A stretch of 9,142 nt of DNA, taken from the NCBI GenBank assembly GCA_002482565.1, contig DLGG01000086.1:915-10056 (forward strand). Direction: 5' to 3'. The notes below the pieces were generated by a model. That model saw only the letters and a program-made list of their open reading frames with translations, did not search any database and was not told the origin of the DNA. How positions within the stretch are numbered: position 1 is the stretch's first letter; each line of letters starts with the position of its first letter. The translations under genes were made by a program, and so were the position numbers. Positions 8,814 through 9,142 of this stretch are shown here, piece after piece. This stretch comes from Solidesulfovibrio magneticus (GTDB lineage Bacteria > Desulfobacterota > Desulfovibrionia > Desulfovibrionales > Desulfovibrionaceae).

Positions 8814-8847
8814 GCCCCCTCCTTCCCTAAAAACTTTTAAAGGGGGG

Positions 8848-9102
8848 TTACTTGTTGTTGGTTGTGGGGGCGGGGTTGCCGAGGGCGGCAAGGGCGGCGT
8901 CCCATTCCTTCTGGTCGCAGAGTTCTTGTTCGATGATTTCGTAGAATTCCCCGGAGCCCAGGCGGAGATTCGCCTGCTCGGGGTGTTTGCGTTTGAGCCA
9001 AGTGGGCGCTTCCCGGGCTTCGTTTTCGCCGTCGGCCGTGAAGAACACCAGGGGAACCCGTCCTTCGCCGCCGCATTTGTACAGCAGATACGACTTGGTC
9101 AT
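8848..9102 (-). CDS. Hypothetical 84-residue protein
   Basis: I do not recognise this family. The protein is small, probably soluble and cytoplasmic, with no signal peptide or membrane segment. It has a mixed, natural composition (MTKSYLLYKCGGEGRVPLVF at the start; FYEIIEQELCDQKEWDAALA near the end), two Cys residues, and a Pro/Thr/Asn tail. The ATG at 9102 has a GGGAGA site about seven bases upstream. The other minus-strand frame overlapping it is Arg/Pro/Gly-rich, as expected of a shadow frame in GC-rich DNA. It converges on pyrF and shares the palindromic terminator. Confidence 0.68.
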   Translation of the reverse strand: MTKSYLLYKCGGEGRVPLVFFTADGENEAREAPTWLKRKHPEQANLRLGSGEFYEIIEQELCDQKEWDAALAALGNPAPTTNNK

Positions 9103-9120
9103 GGCGTTTCTCCCTCTTCT

Positions 9121-9135
9121 GCGGCGCTTCGCCGC
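9121..9135. repeat. Short perfect hairpin at the right edge
   Basis: GCGGCG (9121-9126) and CGCCGC (9130-9135) flank CTT. It lies just upstream of the ribosome site of the 84-residue gene. The window ends seven bases later, so its context cannot be judged. Confidence 0.35.
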
Positions 9136-9142
9136 TGGCGCC

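Noticed and set aside
8837..9076. 79-codon minus-strand frame overlapping the 84-residue gene
   Set aside because: It is Arg/Pro/Gly-rich and lacks a clear ribosome site, whereas the other frame has a balanced composition and a good site.

Overview
The window looks like chromosomal DNA of a sulfate-reducing deltaproteobacterium of the Desulfovibrio/Solidesulfovibrio type. This rests on the high GC content, the large trimeric porin of a kind typical of that group, and a very long palindromic terminator after pyrF. The species call is inference; no marker gene here fixes it. I see no tRNA, rRNA, CRISPR array, insertion sequence or prophage gene.

Layout. The left third is on the minus strand: the 5' two-thirds of prfC (peptide chain release factor 3, running off the left edge), a 300-base gap holding a minus-strand terminator and a perfect AT-rich palindrome, an outer membrane porin, and a small six-helix membrane protein of the UreI/AmiS urea/amide channel family. 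The channel gene and the porin are probably co-transcribed, with a perfect 12-bp hairpin between them. A divergent intergenic region of about 600 bases follows. It holds a good sigma-70-like promoter driving the channel gene, a leader of about 230 nt with a 14-bp inverted repeat, and on the other side a possible glmS promoter overlapped by an 11-bp dyad.

The right half is on the plus strand: glmS (glucosamine-6-phosphate synthase), an AMIN/Amidase_3 N-acetylmuramoyl-L-alanine amidase, and pyrF (orotidine-5'-phosphate decarboxylase). glmS and the amidase are 8 nt apart and form a cell-wall pair, one making the amino-sugar precursor and the other cutting peptidoglycan. pyrF follows after 117 nt and may be read from the same transcript. 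The run ends in a 22-bp palindromic terminator that also serves the convergent gene for an unrecognised 84-residue protein.

Most of the window is ordinary housekeeping sequence. The parts worth a second look are the long structured leader of the channel gene, the pairing of a UreI/AmiS channel with a porin away from any urease or amidase in view, and the dyad-overlapped glmS promoter. I did not find a convincing new multi-gene system.
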